Source: G963662905 sp965230045
GTDB taxonomy: Bacteria > Bacteroidota > Bacteroidia > Bacteroidales > WRLA01
Reading direction: 5' to 3'
Length of the DNA stretch: 64,000 nucleotides
Assembly: GCA_965230045.1 (NCBI GenBank)
Contig: OZ245940.1
Location: 4,650,001 to 4,714,000, forward strand
In this document: in pieces, positions 34,282-43,867 of the stretch
Layout of the letters: each line of letters starts with the position of its first letter
Position numbering within the stretch: position 1 is the first letter of the stretch
Position numbers and translations under genes: made by a program
The notes under the pieces: model-generated
What the model was told of the DNA's origin: nothing
Database searches by the model: none
What the model saw: the letters and a program-made list of their open reading frames with translations, nothing else

Positions 34282-35472
34282 TTATTTTTCAAGAAGTTCA
34301 GTTACCTGACCTGCACCAACAGTACGGCCACCTTCACGGATTGCGAAACGCAGACCTTTGTCCATTGCTACTTCAGCAATCAGTTTAACTGTAATTGTAA
34401 GGTTATCACCAGGCATTACCATCTCAACATTTTCAGGAAGGATAATTTCACCTGTTACGTCTGTGGTTCTGAAATAGAACTGAGGACGATATTTATTGTG
34501 GAATGGAGTGTGACGTCCACCTTCTTCTTTCTTCAGGATATAAACCTCAGCTTTGAAATAATCGTGAGGCTTCACTGAACCAGGCTTGGCAATTACCATA
34601 CCACGGCTGATTTCGTCTTTGTCGATACCACGGAGCAGCAGACCGGCGTTGTCACCAGCTTGACCTTGGTCAAGGATCTTACGGAACATCTCAACACCAG
34701 TTACAACAGACTTAAGTTTTTCTGCACCCATTCCAATGATGTCAACAGGGTCACCAGTGTTGATGATACCAGTTTCGATACGGCCGGTAGCAACAGTACC
34801 ACGACCAGTAATTGAGAATACGTCTTCAACAGGCATAAGGAATGGCTTATCTTCGTCGCGTTCCGGCAGTGGAATCCACTCGTCGCAAGCAGCCATAAGT
34901 TCCATTACTTTTTCAACCCATTCTGGTTCTTCGTTAAGAGCACCAAGGGCAGAACCCTGGATAACAGGAGTTTCGTCACCGTCAAATTCGTAGAATGACA
35001 GGAGTTCACGGATTTCCATTTCAACCAGTTCGAGCAGCTCTTCATCGTCAACCATATCGCATTTGTTCATGAAAACAACGATACGAGGCACACCAACCTG
35101 ACGTGCGAGCAGGATGTGCTCACGTGTCTGTGGCATAGGACCATCAGTTGCAGCAACTACGAGGATAGCACCGTCCATCTGTGCAGCACCAGTAACCATG
35201 TTCTTTACGTAGTCAGCGTGACCAGGACAGTCAACGTGTGCGTAGTGACGGTTTTCTGTTGCATACTCTACGTGTGCAGTGTTAATTGTGATACCTCTTT
35301 CTTTTTCTTCAGGAGCATTGTCGATTGAATCAAATGATGCAAATTCGGCAAGACCTGCTTTTTGGAGGTTCATAGTAATTGCGGCTGTAAGAGTTGTTTT
35401 TCCGTGGTCAACGTGACCAATGGTTCCAATATTAACGTGCGGTTTGGAACGCTCAAATTTTTCCTTTGCCAT
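34282..35472 (-). CDS. tuf: Elongation factor Tu
   Basis: 396 residues. GTPase motifs are GHVDHGKT, DCPGHADY and NKCD, followed by the two beta-barrel domains ending RTVGAGQVTELLEK. It delivers aminoacyl-tRNA to the ribosome. It lies between tRNA-Thr(GGU) and tRNA-Trp, the usual cluster. Confidence 0.98.
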   Translation of the reverse strand: MAKEKFERSKPHVNIGTIGHVDHGKTTLTAAITMNLQKAGLAEFASFDSIDNAPEEKERGITINTAHVEYATENRHYAHVDCPGHADYVKNMVTGAAQMDGAILVVAATDGPMPQTREHILLARQVGVPRIVVFMNKCDMVDDEELLELVEMEIRELLSFYEFDGDETPVIQGSALGALNEEPEWVEKVMELMAACDEWIPLPERDEDKPFLMPVEDVFSITGRGTVATGRIETGIINTGDPVDIIGMGAEKLKSVVTGVEMFRKILDQGQAGDNAGLLLRGIDKDEISRGMVIAKPGSVKPHDYFKAEVYILKKEEGGRHTPFHNKYRPQFYFRTTDVTGEIILPENVEMVMPGDNLTITVKLIAEVAMDKGLRFAIREGGRTVGAGQVTELLEK

Positions 35473-35518
35473 ATCTCAAAAAACTGTTAATGTTAGGTGT
35501 TTTAATGATTTAATATCG

Positions 35519-35590
35519 AGCCAATGACGAGAATTGAACTCGTGACCCCTTCCTTACCAAGGAAGTGCTCTACCTCTGAGCTACATTGGC
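35519..35590 (-). tRNA. tRNA-Thr (GGU)
   Basis: Acceptor stem GCCAATG/CATTGGC; anticodon arm CTTCC-TTGGTAA-GGAAG gives anticodon GGT. It lies directly upstream of tuf. Confidence 0.95.
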
Positions 35591-35602
35591 TTTCATAAAT
35601 TG

Positions 35603-35675
35603 AGCGGAAGACGGGACTCGAACCCGCCACCTACAGCTTGGAAGGCTGTCGCTCTACCGGATGAGCTACTTCCGC
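35603..35675 (-). tRNA. tRNA-Gly (UCC)
   Basis: Acceptor stem GCGGAAG/CTTCCGC; anticodon arm ACAGC-CTTCCAA-GCTGT gives anticodon TCC. Confidence 0.95.
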
Positions 35676-35708
35676 TTAAATTTACTTCTACCACTCAAGG
35701 CAAAAACG

Positions 35709-35790
35709 TGGGGAGAGGAGGATTCGAACCTCCGAAGGCTTCGCCAACAGATTTACAGTCTGCCCCATTTGACCGCTCTGGAATCTCCCC
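35709..35790 (-). tRNA. tRNA-Tyr (GUA)
   Basis: Acceptor stem GGGGAGA/TCTCCCC; anticodon arm with loop TGTAAAT gives anticodon GTA. The 82-nt length with a long variable arm is normal for bacterial tRNA-Tyr. Confidence 0.95.
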
Positions 35791-35827
35791 AAGTATAATC
35801 AGTATCTTAATGAACTTTCTTTTGTTG

Positions 35828-35901
35828 AGCCGATGGAGGGATTCGAACCCCCGGCCAGCTGATTACAAATCAGCTGCTCTGGCCAACTGAGCTACATCGG
35901 C
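35828..35901 (-). tRNA. tRNA-Thr (UGU)
   Basis: Acceptor stem GCCGATG/CATCGGC; anticodon arm GCTGA-TTTGTAA-TCAGC gives anticodon TGT. It is first in the four-tRNA cluster before tuf. Confidence 0.95.
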
Positions 35902-35988
35902 AAAAAAATTGCAGCCCTCTATTAAAAAGGACTGCAAAAGTAATAACATCTCGCGAGATTCCAAATATTTTTTAAAAAAAGTTTGGAT

Positions 35989-36288
35989 TTATTTTTTCTT
36001 AAGCTTGTCTTTGAACTTGATCAACTGCCTGCGAAGCGCTTCAGCAGCCGAATCCGTAGCTTCTTCAAAGGTCTTGCTTTGCTTTTTGGCATATAGGTCA
36101 CTACCCCTTACTATCAAACGGATTTCGGTAATTTTGTTCTCCGGAGTATCCGTATTATCCACTTTCAGGGTTACTTCACTGCCAATTATCCCGTCATAGT
36201 AGGCGTTGAGCTTCTCCAGTTTGCCGGCAATAAATTGTTCCAGCTTTCGATCTACCTTAAAATGAACTGAATTGATGTTGACTTTCAT
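35989..36288 (-). CDS. hpf: Ribosome hibernation promoting factor (HPF/RaiA family, short form)
   Basis: 99 residues, the short form. It shows the beta-alpha-beta pattern of the family: KVNINSVHFKVDRKLEQFI, EVTLKVDN, KITEIRLIVRGSDLYAKK and a basic C-terminal helix ending KDKLKKK. It binds the 30S decoding site in slow growth. ATG 36288 is preferred because an AGGAGA ribosome-binding site precedes it; the upstream codon at 36294 is TTG. It is 18 bp after the recombinase gene. Confidence 0.92.
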   Translation of the reverse strand: MKVNINSVHFKVDRKLEQFIAGKLEKLNAYYDGIIGSEVTLKVDNTDTPENKITEIRLIVRGSDLYAKKQSKTFEEATDSAAEALRRQLIKFKDKLKKK

Positions 36289-36306
36289 AAGCAATTCTCC
36301 TCTTTT

Positions 36307-37185
36307 TTATGCCCGTGGGTGGGCGAGTTTATAAACGTGTTTCAACTTCTCTATGGTATTATGCGTATAAATCTGCGTTGCTGCAAGATTGGCATGTCCT
36401 AACAACTCCTTCACAGCATTGATGTCTGCCCCTTGGTTCAGCATATGGGTGGCAAAGGTATGACGAAGCACATGAGGGCTTTTTTTCTCTTGTGTAGTAA
36501 CCTTGCCAAGATACGCATTAACAAGCAAATAAACAAGCTTGGGGTAGAGTTTTTTCCCTGCTAAAGTCAAAAAAAAGGACTCCTCCCCCTCTTGCGCAAG
36601 CACTTCCCTCTTCGGCAGATAATCATCATACAAAGCTATCAAACGCTGACTGACCGGCAAAAAACGCTCTTTGCTGCGCTTGCCCATCACCCGAAGCTGC
36701 ATGTTTCCTCTGTCCAGATCTTTTAAACCGATACCGATCAGCTCCGAAAGGCGCATGCCCGTGGCATAGAATGTCTCCAAAATGCAACGGTCGCGGATCC
36801 CCTCAAAATTTTCCGGAAAAACTATTTCATCGAGCAGCTCATGGGCTTCGTTCTCGGAAAGAAAAGCAGGAAGGCGTTCAGGAATGGCAGGCACCTGGAT
36901 ATCCAATGCCGGGTTATGTTCTATTTCGCCCTGCACCATACTATATTTATAGTAGCTTTTCAGGCTGCTGAGCTTACGCCTGATGCTGGACGCAGCAACT
37001 TCAGCATTGACAAGCTGCACAATCCAGGAACGGACTATCTGAAAATTTGCGGAGTGGAGGTTGTCGTTATCATAATAATACTGAAGGAATTCCCGGAACT
37101 GTTCCAGATCCTTACGGTATGCCGTTAGTGTGTGTTTGGAATACCGTTTTTCGTATTCAAGATACTGTAAAAACCCCTCGATCAT
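36307..37185 (-). CDS. Tyrosine recombinase XerC/XerD
   Basis: 292 residues, standard Xer length. The N-terminal core-binding domain is followed by the catalytic domain with R145 (TGMRLSEL), H238-x-x-R241, H264 (LGH) and nucleophile Tyr273. It resolves chromosome dimers at dif together with a partner recombinase. Its placement upstream of hpf, the tRNA cluster and tuf is conserved in Bacteroidota and marks it as housekeeping, not a mobile-element integrase. Whether it is XerC or XerD cannot be settled without the partner. Confidence 0.92.
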   Translation of the reverse strand: MIEGFLQYLEYEKRYSKHTLTAYRKDLEQFREFLQYYYDNDNLHSANFQIVRSWIVQLVNAEVAASSIRRKLSSLKSYYKYSMVQGEIEHNPALDIQVPAIPERLPAFLSENEAHELLDEIVFPENFEGIRDRCILETFYATGMRLSELIGIGLKDLDRGNMQLRVMGKRSKERFLPVSQRLIALYDDYLPKREVLAQEGEESFFLTLAGKKLYPKLVYLLVNAYLGKVTTQEKKSPHVLRHTFATHMLNQGADINAVKELLGHANLAATQIYTHNTIEKLKHVYKLAHPRA

Positions 37186-37255
37186 AATTCTGCCTTAACA
37201 CCAATAAAGATACAAAAAATTAACGTTGGCACACATTATTTTGTTGGATAAATTG

Positions 37256-37292
37256 CAAAAAAAAGCAGGTAGCTATAAAAACCACCTGCTTT
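37256..37292 (-). terminator. Terminator after rpsU
   Basis: On the minus strand AAGCAGGTGG pairs with CTACCTGCTT and runs into T residues, just after the rpsU stop at 37315. Confidence 0.7.
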
Positions 37293-37314
37293 CCTGGAAT
37301 CATTATCCGCTGTT

Positions 37315-37509
37315 TTAACCTTCGGCCTGGTTGCGGAGATGCTGCACATATACAGCTTTAATTTTTTGCTCTCGCTTGATAACAGAAGGTTTGGTGTACT
37401 TCTGGCGCGCACGCAGTTCTTTAACAACTCCGGTTTTTTCAAACTTGCGCTTCAGCTTTTTCAGCGCCCTATCGATGTTTTCACCTTCTTTAACAGGAAC
37501 AATAATCAT
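37315..37509 (-). CDS. rpsU: 30S ribosomal protein S21
   Basis: 64 residues, basic. It begins MIIVPVKEGENIDRALKKLKRKFEKTG and ends in a Lys/Arg-rich helix, the S21 pattern. A GAGG ribosome-binding site precedes the ATG. It has its own terminator, so it is probably transcribed separately from the recombinase gene. Confidence 0.95.
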   Translation of the reverse strand: MIIVPVKEGENIDRALKKLKRKFEKTGVVKELRARQKYTKPSVIKREQKIKAVYVQHLRNQAEG

Positions 37510-37591
37510 TTTAAATACCTCGTTTCTATAAATTTGACAAAATATGAATTAAGGCCGCAAAGCTACAACCTTAATTTTAAACCACAAAACA

Positions 37592-39778
37592 TTATTTTTC
37601 CCCTTTCAGGTTTTTCATTAAAAAGCCGGTCATCCGCTTATAAAGATGATAGCTTGTATTGCGCCCCGTATAAATGCCGTGGTTACTATTAGGATAAAAC
37701 TGCATTTCAAATTGCTTGTCCGCATCCACCAAAGCAGTGACCAGCTCAAGGGCATTTTGATAATGCACATTGTCGTCGGCAGTGCCATGAACCAGCAAAT
37801 AATCCCCTTTGAGTTTATCCACATGGTTTATGGGTGAGTTCTGGTCATAACCTTCGGCATTTTCCTGCGGTGTGCGCATATAGCGTTCAGTATAGATATT
37901 ATCATAATAGCGCCAGTTGGTAACCGGAGCTACCGCGATGCCGGTTGAAAAAACATCGGCACCTTTGGTCATACAGAGCGTGGACATATATCCGCCATAG
38001 CTCCAGCCAAAAATACCGATATGGTTTCCATCTACATACTCCTGTTTTGCCAGATATTTTGCCGCAGCGATCTGATCTTCGGTTTCATATTTCCCCAGCT
38101 GCAGGTAAGTCATCTTTTTAAACTCCTCCCCACGTGCTCCGGTTCCGCGGTTATCGACCGAAACCACAATAATTCCTTTTTGTGCCAGCATCTGGTACCA
38201 CATATTGCGCGATGACCAACGGTTCAAAACGGTTTGCGAACCCGGCCCACCATAAACATACATTAATACAGGGTATTTTTTCTTTGGGTCAAATTTTGGT
38301 GGTTTTATCATCCAGGCATTCAGCTGAAGGCTATCCCCTGCAGGGATGCTCATAAACTCCTGTGCAGAAAGGTCATATTCGGCCAGACGTTCGGTCAGCT
38401 CCTGATTATCCTTCAAGGTGCGGATCAGTTTTCCTTTGGCGTTGAAAAGTTTGAATACCGGAGGATGGGCTGCACTGGACCACGTACTTATATAATATGT
38501 GTATGCCTCATTAAAAGATGCGCTGTTGCTTCCCTCATTTTCGGAAAGGATTTTCTCACGCCCTTTAAAATCCACCAGCATCAGGTCGCGGTTTTCGGGT
38601 GCTGTTTTGGCCGCCTGATAATAAACTATTTTGTGCTTTTCGTCCACGCCATACAATTGCGTTACATCATAAGAACCGGTCAAACACTTTTGTTCCTTTC
38701 CGTCCATAGAGTGCATAAACACCTGGTTATAACCATCTTTCTCACTGGTAAACAAGAAATACTTCCCGTTTTTCGTGAAATAAAGGTCATCATTAATGTC
38801 GATATAATATTTGTTTTTCTCTTCATAAAGCAGGCTGGTTTTGCCATCATTGGCTGAGGCCTGCAATATTTCCAAATGGTTTTGGTGACGGTTTAACCGA
38901 TACACTGCCAGTTTTTCAGGATCAGAAGTCCATTTGATGCGTGGCACATACTGATCGGTTTCTGAACCAAGATCAACCGGAGTTTTCGTTCCGCTTTCGA
39001 GTTCATAGATAAAAACCTCAACAAGCGAATTATCTTCACCTGCCTTGGGATATTTGTATTTGTATTGCTCGGGGTAGAGCTCGCCATACATCGCAAACTG
39101 AAATTCCTTCACATTGCTCTCGTCAAAACGATAATAAGCGATACGGTGACCATCGGGCGACCAGAAAAAGGCCCGCGTAAATCCAAATTCCTCTTCATAA
39201 ACCCAGTCGGTAGTCCCATTAATAATATGTCGGTCTTTGCCATCAGTGGTAATTTGCTCCTCTGCTCCCGACTTCAGGTCATACACAAAAAGGTTATTGT
39301 CGCGCACAAAAGCAATTTTATCGTTCAGCGGGCTGAAGCGAGCCAGACGTTGCTTCCCGTTTTTCGAGAGTGCCGTAAGTTTTTTGGCTTCAATATCCCA
39401 GATATAAAAATTGGAACGTGATGAATGCCTGTAAATGCTTTCTGTTTCGGTAGGAAAAAGGATATATTTTTCATCGGGGCTAAAGGAATAGGAACGGAAA
39501 CGTAATGGCTCCCCTCCTCCTTCGGCAACGATATCGGTGAGAACCGTAATGACTTCCACGCGTTCACCGCTTTTATAGCTGTATTTGAATAAAGTATCCT
39601 TTTCAATTACGGCATAATGCTCGCCATCATTCAAGGATTTCAAACCCCGGACATAAGAAGGATAAAAATCTGCAGAACGGAAAATATCATCGAGACTGAT
39701 CTGTTTTCCATGATCCTGCGCATGCGTACCTGCATAAAAACCGATGAAAAATAAAAGGAGGAAAGATAGGTTCTTCAT
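37592..39778 (-). CDS. Exported dipeptidyl/prolyl-tripeptidyl peptidase (S9B family)
   Basis: 728 residues, the usual size for bacterial DPP IV-like enzymes. A signal peptide (to A-Q at ~21) leads to an N-terminal beta-propeller and then an alpha/beta-hydrolase domain. The catalytic Ser593 lies in GWSYGG, the acid in HGTADDNV (D668/669), and His700 in SNHGIYTG. The propeller carries FYWEEEF-like Glu residues (YEEEFGFTRAF), which bind the free N-terminus in this family. It removes di- or tripeptides after proline, in the periplasm or at the cell surface, and would serve protein feeding. Confidence 0.93.
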   Translation of the reverse strand: MKNLSFLLLFFIGFYAGTHAQDHGKQISLDDIFRSADFYPSYVRGLKSLNDGEHYAVIEKDTLFKYSYKSGERVEVITVLTDIVAEGGGEPLRFRSYSFSPDEKYILFPTETESIYRHSSRSNFYIWDIEAKKLTALSKNGKQRLARFSPLNDKIAFVRDNNLFVYDLKSGAEEQITTDGKDRHIINGTTDWVYEEEFGFTRAFFWSPDGHRIAYYRFDESNVKEFQFAMYGELYPEQYKYKYPKAGEDNSLVEVFIYELESGTKTPVDLGSETDQYVPRIKWTSDPEKLAVYRLNRHQNHLEILQASANDGKTSLLYEEKNKYYIDINDDLYFTKNGKYFLFTSEKDGYNQVFMHSMDGKEQKCLTGSYDVTQLYGVDEKHKIVYYQAAKTAPENRDLMLVDFKGREKILSENEGSNSASFNEAYTYYISTWSSAAHPPVFKLFNAKGKLIRTLKDNQELTERLAEYDLSAQEFMSIPAGDSLQLNAWMIKPPKFDPKKKYPVLMYVYGGPGSQTVLNRWSSRNMWYQMLAQKGIIVVSVDNRGTGARGEEFKKMTYLQLGKYETEDQIAAAKYLAKQEYVDGNHIGIFGWSYGGYMSTLCMTKGADVFSTGIAVAPVTNWRYYDNIYTERYMRTPQENAEGYDQNSPINHVDKLKGDYLLVHGTADDNVHYQNALELVTALVDADKQFEMQFYPNSNHGIYTGRNTSYHLYKRMTGFLMKNLKGEK

Positions 39779-39878
39779 AAAAAATATAGTTTTGGTTGTG
39801 AAAAAACGAGTAAATTTACGCTAAATTAAACGATCCTAAAAGCGGTTCGAGTCAAAACAACAAAAAAACAAACAGAAT

Positions 39879-40769
39879 ATGCAGAAGTTCAGCAGCTTAC
39901 TTATTGTATTTCTCATTTCAACAATATTAATGGCACAGGAAATCCCCAATGCAGGATTTGAAACCTGGGAAGATGAAATTGGTTATCAGGAGCCGGAATC
40001 CTGGCAATCGATCAATACAGTTGCAGCAGCACTTGGGCAGGTTCCTGTATCGGCAGATGCAACTGACCCATATGCAGGTAATTACTCCCTGCTACTGGAA
40101 ACAAAATCAATTTTTGGCGTTGGAATACCAGGTTTTGTTACGCTCGGTGCATTTGAAATCGATATCCTGAGCATGAATTATTCCCTTAGCGGTGGCGTTC
40201 CCTATGCCAACCGACCGGGGAAATTCGAAGGCCACTTCCGCTATTTGCCGGAAGGCACAGACAGTTGCCTGATTGTTGCAGCGCTCTTCCGCAACGACGG
40301 CACACAAAGAGACACTATTGGCGGGGCATATTTCAGCACAAAAAACACCGTGGAAGCATGGACGGAGTTTTCAGTCGATTTTGAATATTTCAGCGAAGAA
40401 AACCCGGACAGTCTCAATATCTACATTATTTCCTCTGCTTCGGAACAGGCTTCTGTAGGAACAAAACTTTTTATTGATGAATTGCAGCTCACAGGCTCGG
40501 CAGGTATCAACACATTATTTAACAGGCATTATGCTGTTTGGTATAACGATGGCAGAAACTCCATCACCATTAAAAGCAATTCATCCTTTAAGGAGGAAAC
40601 AAACGCAAAGCTTTATTCCATTGATGGTAGATTGCTCTTTAACACCAACATCCCGCAAGGGATTACAGAACATAACATAGCATGTCCCAATGTCGATGCG
40701 GGCATTTATATTTTGAGCATTCAAGACAGCAAAAACAATTACAGTCACAAATTATTTATCAGCAAATAA
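39879..40769 (+). CDS. Secreted protein with PCMD-like domain and T9SS sorting tail
   Basis: 296 residues with a signal peptide ending at A-Q. The segment NAGFETWED, ESWQSINT and the Tyr-rich beta repeats up to LFIDELQL resemble the putative carbohydrate-metabolism (PCMD) beta-sandwich of Bacteroidota surface proteins. The last ~75 residues (KLYSIDGRLLFN, ending YSHKLFISK) form a type A sorting domain for type IX secretion. It is likely exported to the cell surface. Substrate is unknown. Confidence 0.75.
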   Translation: MQKFSSLLIVFLISTILMAQEIPNAGFETWEDEIGYQEPESWQSINTVAAALGQVPVSADATDPYAGNYSLLLETKSIFGVGIPGFVTLGAFEIDILSMNYSLSGGVPYANRPGKFEGHFRYLPEGTDSCLIVAALFRNDGTQRDTIGGAYFSTKNTVEAWTEFSVDFEYFSEENPDSLNIYIISSASEQASVGTKLFIDELQLTGSAGINTLFNRHYAVWYNDGRNSITIKSNSSFKEETNAKLYSIDGRLLFNTNIPQGITEHNIACPNVDAGIYILSIQDSKNNYSHKLFISK

Positions 40770-40786
40770 GGCATTCACTTTTAATA

Positions 40787-41524
40787 ATGAATAAGGAACA
40801 ACTCGCTAAGGCAGCTCATATACTGTCCGAAGCCAAACACATTACCGCTTTCACGGGTGCAGGAATATCTGTAGAAAGCGGCATTCCCCCTTTTCGTGGA
40901 TCCGAAGGTTTATGGTCGAAGTATGATCCAATTGTGCTTGATCTGGATTATTTTTTTCGCAACCCAAAAGCTTCCTGGAAAGTAATACGTGAAATTTTCT
41001 ACGATTTTTTTGGCGAAGCCCGCGCAAATGCAGCACATAAGGCTCTGGCGCAACTCGAAGCAAAAGGAAACCTCAAAGAAATCATCACACAAAACATCGA
41101 CAACCTGCATCAGGAAGGCGGCAGCAAAAATGTAGTCGAATTTCACGGCACATCGAAACGCCTGATTTGCACATCATGCCAGAAGGTTTATCCGGCAATG
41201 GAAGTCAATTTGGATTTCCTGCCAGCCCGATGCTCCTGTAACGGATTGCTCAAGCCTGATTTTATCTTTTTTGGGGAAGGCATTCCGCAGGAGGCTTATG
41301 AAAAAAGCCTTCTCGCTGCTGAAAAGGCAGATGTATTTCTGCTTATTGGCACCACAGGGGAAATTATGCCGGCAAGCCAGATTCCTTATCTCGCAAAGCA
41401 AAACGGTGCCCGTATTATTGAAATCAACACTACTGCCTCTAATTATACTTATGGGCTTACAGATGTTTTTTTGCAGGGAAGAGCCACCGAAGTAATGGAA
41501 AAGCTTCTTAAAAAGATGCTATAA
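40787..41524 (+). CDS. NAD-dependent protein deacylase, sirtuin family
   Basis: 245 residues, the size of bacterial CobB. GAGISVESGIPPFRG binds NAD, TQNIDNLHQ and the catalytic His in EFHGT follow, and a zinc site is formed by C-T-S-C and C-S-C. It removes acyl groups from lysine side chains with NAD. The frame is open upstream to 40682 but that part overlaps the preceding gene, so ATG 40787 is preferred. It is 17 bp after the T9SS protein gene, which may be co-transcribed by chance. Confidence 0.93.
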   Translation: MNKEQLAKAAHILSEAKHITAFTGAGISVESGIPPFRGSEGLWSKYDPIVLDLDYFFRNPKASWKVIREIFYDFFGEARANAAHKALAQLEAKGNLKEIITQNIDNLHQEGGSKNVVEFHGTSKRLICTSCQKVYPAMEVNLDFLPARCSCNGLLKPDFIFFGEGIPQEAYEKSLLAAEKADVFLLIGTTGEIMPASQIPYLAKQNGARIIEINTTASNYTYGLTDVFLQGRATEVMEKLLKKML

Positions 41525-41556
41525 AAAAAGCCGGCTATCAAAACCGGCTTTTTCTT
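41523..41556. terminator. Bidirectional terminator between the sirtuin gene and rho
   Basis: AAGCCGG pairs with CCGGCTT; A-run before and T-run after. Confidence 0.85.
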
Positions 41557-41576
41557 TTTCAGATATAAGACTATTC

Positions 41577-43445
41577 CTAACCATTCATGCTGAGGAGGAA
41601 TTCTTCATTGCTTTGTGTATGGGCAATTCTGCTTTTCAGGAATTCCATTGCTTCTACAGATGTCATATCTGCCAAGTGATTCCGTAAAATCCAAAGGCGC
41701 TGAAGGATATCTTTTTCGAATAAAAGATCATCGCGACGCGTACTGGAAGCAACAATATCAATAGAAGGATAAATCCTTTTGTTCGACAACTTACGGTCGA
41801 GCTGGAGTTCCATATTACCGGTTCCTTTAAATTCCTCAAAAATTACTTCATCCATTTTCGAGCCGGTATCAATCAAAGCAGTGGCAAGGATTGTAAGCGA
41901 GCCGCCACCTTCAATCTGGCGGGCAGCACCAAAGAAGCGTTTGGGTTTATGCAATGCGTTGGCCTCAACACCACCGGAGAGTACTTTACCCGATGCCGGA
42001 CTTACCGTATTGTATGCCCTTGCCAAACGCGTAATGGAATCCAGAAGAATTACTACATCATGACCGCATTCGGTAAGCCTTTTCGCTTTTTCAAGTACAA
42101 TATTGGCTACTTTAACATGGCGGTCGGCAGGTTCATCAAAAGTTGAAGAAACAACTTCTGCATTGACGCTGCGCTGCATATCGGTAACTTCTTCCGGACG
42201 CTCATCAATAAGCAACACAATTAGATACACTTCGGGGTGATTATGCGCAATTGCATTGGCTATTTCTTTGAGCAGCACCGTTTTACCTGTCTTAGGCTGT
42301 GCAACAATCAAACCACGCTGGCCTTTGCCAATTGGGGTAAACAGATCAACGATCCTGCTCGACATTGTTGCGTTCGGATGATCTGTCAGTTTAAATTTCT
42401 TTTCGGGAAAAAGTGGCGTAAGGAAATCGAAAGGGACACGGTCGCGTACAATTTCCGGTTTTAAGCCATTGATGAGTTCCACTTTAATCAACGGGAAATA
42501 TTTTTCACCTTCTTTCGGTGGACGAACCTGACCTTTAATGGTATCACCGGTTTTCAGGCCAAAAAGTTTGATCTGTGTCTGGCTTACATAGATATCGTCC
42601 GGGGAGTTCAGGTAATTATAATCGGAAGACCGGAGGAATCCGTAACCGTCCTGCATAATCTCAATAACACCTTCACTTACGATTGCTCCATCAAAATCAA
42701 CCTGAGGTTCTTCCCTGCGGTTATCCTGGTAACGGTCTTGATTGCGATCCTGGTAACGGTCTTGGTTACGGTCCTGGTAACGGTTGTCATGGCTTCGGTT
42801 ATCTTGATATGACGGGCGTGAAGGACGGCTGTAACGGTCGCCCTGATCGCGTTGGTCGCGGTTGTCCCTTTGATAGGATTGACGGCGATCCTGGTTGTAT
42901 GGCCTGTTATCACGGCTATCGCGACTGTCACGGTTATCCCTATAGTCTGAATTGCGTGTATAATTTCTTTGCTGAGGTGGAGCATCCTGATATGTCCTTC
43001 GCGGAGGCGCCGGGCTTTCAGCAACAGGTTTGGGCGCTTCTGTTGGCGTTTTATTTTCTTCAGAAGCTTCTGCCTGAGTACCAAGCTCCTTGATTTCATC
43101 TCGTGATCCGGTACTTGATGTAGCTTCCGGTGCCGGTGGTGCAGGGATTCTCCTGCGACGTGTGCGCCCTGCTTTTGATTCTGAACGCTCTTCTTTATTG
43201 CCTAAGGGGCTGTCAGCAACCTTTGATGCGGCGTCCTTTCCCTCGGTTTTGGGTTCAAGCGGTTTATCTTGTTTAATACTATCTTTCTTGGCTTTTGGTT
43301 TGGCTGGCTGCTTGGCTTGCTCATCAAGGATCATATAAACCAGATCCTGCTTCTTGCTCCCTTCGATTCCTTCAACGCCCATTTCCCGGGCGATCTCCTT
43401 AAGCTCAGCCAGTAACTTACGGCTTAATTGCGTGATGTCGTACAT
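41577..43445 (-). CDS. rho: Transcription termination factor Rho with long low-complexity insert
   Basis: 622 residues against ~420 in E. coli. The N-terminal SAP-like segment (~1-45) is followed by a ~200-residue insert, first acidic/Pro-rich and then rich in Arg, Asp, Asn, Gln and Tyr with repeats of the type R-Y-Q-D-R-N-Q-D. The RNA-binding cold-shock domain starts at ~260. The ATPase has Walker A in AQPKTGKT (~385), ILLDSITRLARAYN and the Q/R-loop region. It is a hexameric RNA translocase ending transcripts. Such inserts are known in Bacteroidota and may promote condensation or extra RNA binding. Confidence 0.96.
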   Translation of the reverse strand: MYDITQLSRKLLAELKEIAREMGVEGIEGSKKQDLVYMILDEQAKQPAKPKAKKDSIKQDKPLEPKTEGKDAASKVADSPLGNKEERSESKAGRTRRRRIPAPPAPEATSSTGSRDEIKELGTQAEASEENKTPTEAPKPVAESPAPPRRTYQDAPPQQRNYTRNSDYRDNRDSRDSRDNRPYNQDRRQSYQRDNRDQRDQGDRYSRPSRPSYQDNRSHDNRYQDRNQDRYQDRNQDRYQDNRREEPQVDFDGAIVSEGVIEIMQDGYGFLRSSDYNYLNSPDDIYVSQTQIKLFGLKTGDTIKGQVRPPKEGEKYFPLIKVELINGLKPEIVRDRVPFDFLTPLFPEKKFKLTDHPNATMSSRIVDLFTPIGKGQRGLIVAQPKTGKTVLLKEIANAIAHNHPEVYLIVLLIDERPEEVTDMQRSVNAEVVSSTFDEPADRHVKVANIVLEKAKRLTECGHDVVILLDSITRLARAYNTVSPASGKVLSGGVEANALHKPKRFFGAARQIEGGGSLTILATALIDTGSKMDEVIFEEFKGTGNMELQLDRKLSNKRIYPSIDIVASSTRRDDLLFEKDILQRLWILRNHLADMTSVEAMEFLKSRIAHTQSNEEFLLSMNG

Positions 43446-43817
43446 TGAATATAATTTTCAAATAAAAATATGCTGAATAAAATAAGATGTGCTTTTTGAA
43501 TAAATCTTATGAAAATTGAACTAACGGAATAATGTTGATACTTACGAAGTCCGCTATTTCGGATTATCAAGATATAAACCTCTGATTGGGTTTATTTTGG
43601 GCAAAAATATAAATTTTTTGGTATTTACCTACCCAAAATTACATTTTTTTGCCCTAAGCCTTTCTAAAATCCGGTTTTTACTTCCCTTCAGCATTCATTT
43701 CAACCAAAATGATACATATATTCGTTTCATACTTAAAGGGAAAGAAGCACAAACAGAAAGGGAATAAAATTTGCTGTGCTGCAAACGCTGTGGCTCAGTT
43801 TGGCAGGGAAACAATAA
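43446..43817. other. Intergenic region upstream of rho and the DUF4293 gene
   Basis: It is A+T-rich with no convincing gene. GGGCAAAAA (43600) and TTTTTGCCC (43653) form a weak inverted repeat in the presumed rho leader, and TAATTTTG on the minus strand (43634-43641) could be a -7 element for rho. Confidence 0.4.
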
Positions 43818-43850
43818 TTTGCCCTTCAACCTGCATTATTTTTATCTTTG
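43818..43850 (+). promoter_or_regulatory. Bacteroidota-type promoter for the DUF4293 gene
   Basis: TTTG (43818-43821), a 21-bp spacer and TATCTTTG (43843-43850). Being only ~18 bp before ATG 43868, it rules out the longer upstream reading frame as the start. Confidence 0.65.
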
Positions 43851-43867
43851 CCGAAATTTTAAGAACC

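Noticed and set aside
36307..37185. Mobile-element integrase next to the tRNA cluster
   Set aside because: Size and conserved neighbours (hpf, tRNAs, tuf) fit the housekeeping Xer recombinase; no attachment repeats or cargo were seen.
40682..40786. 35-codon N-terminal extension of the sirtuin
   Set aside because: It overlaps the preceding gene in another frame and precedes the normal family start.
43709..43867. 53-codon N-terminal extension of the DUF4293 protein
   Set aside because: A strong promoter lies inside it and family members begin at the MIQRIQ methionine.
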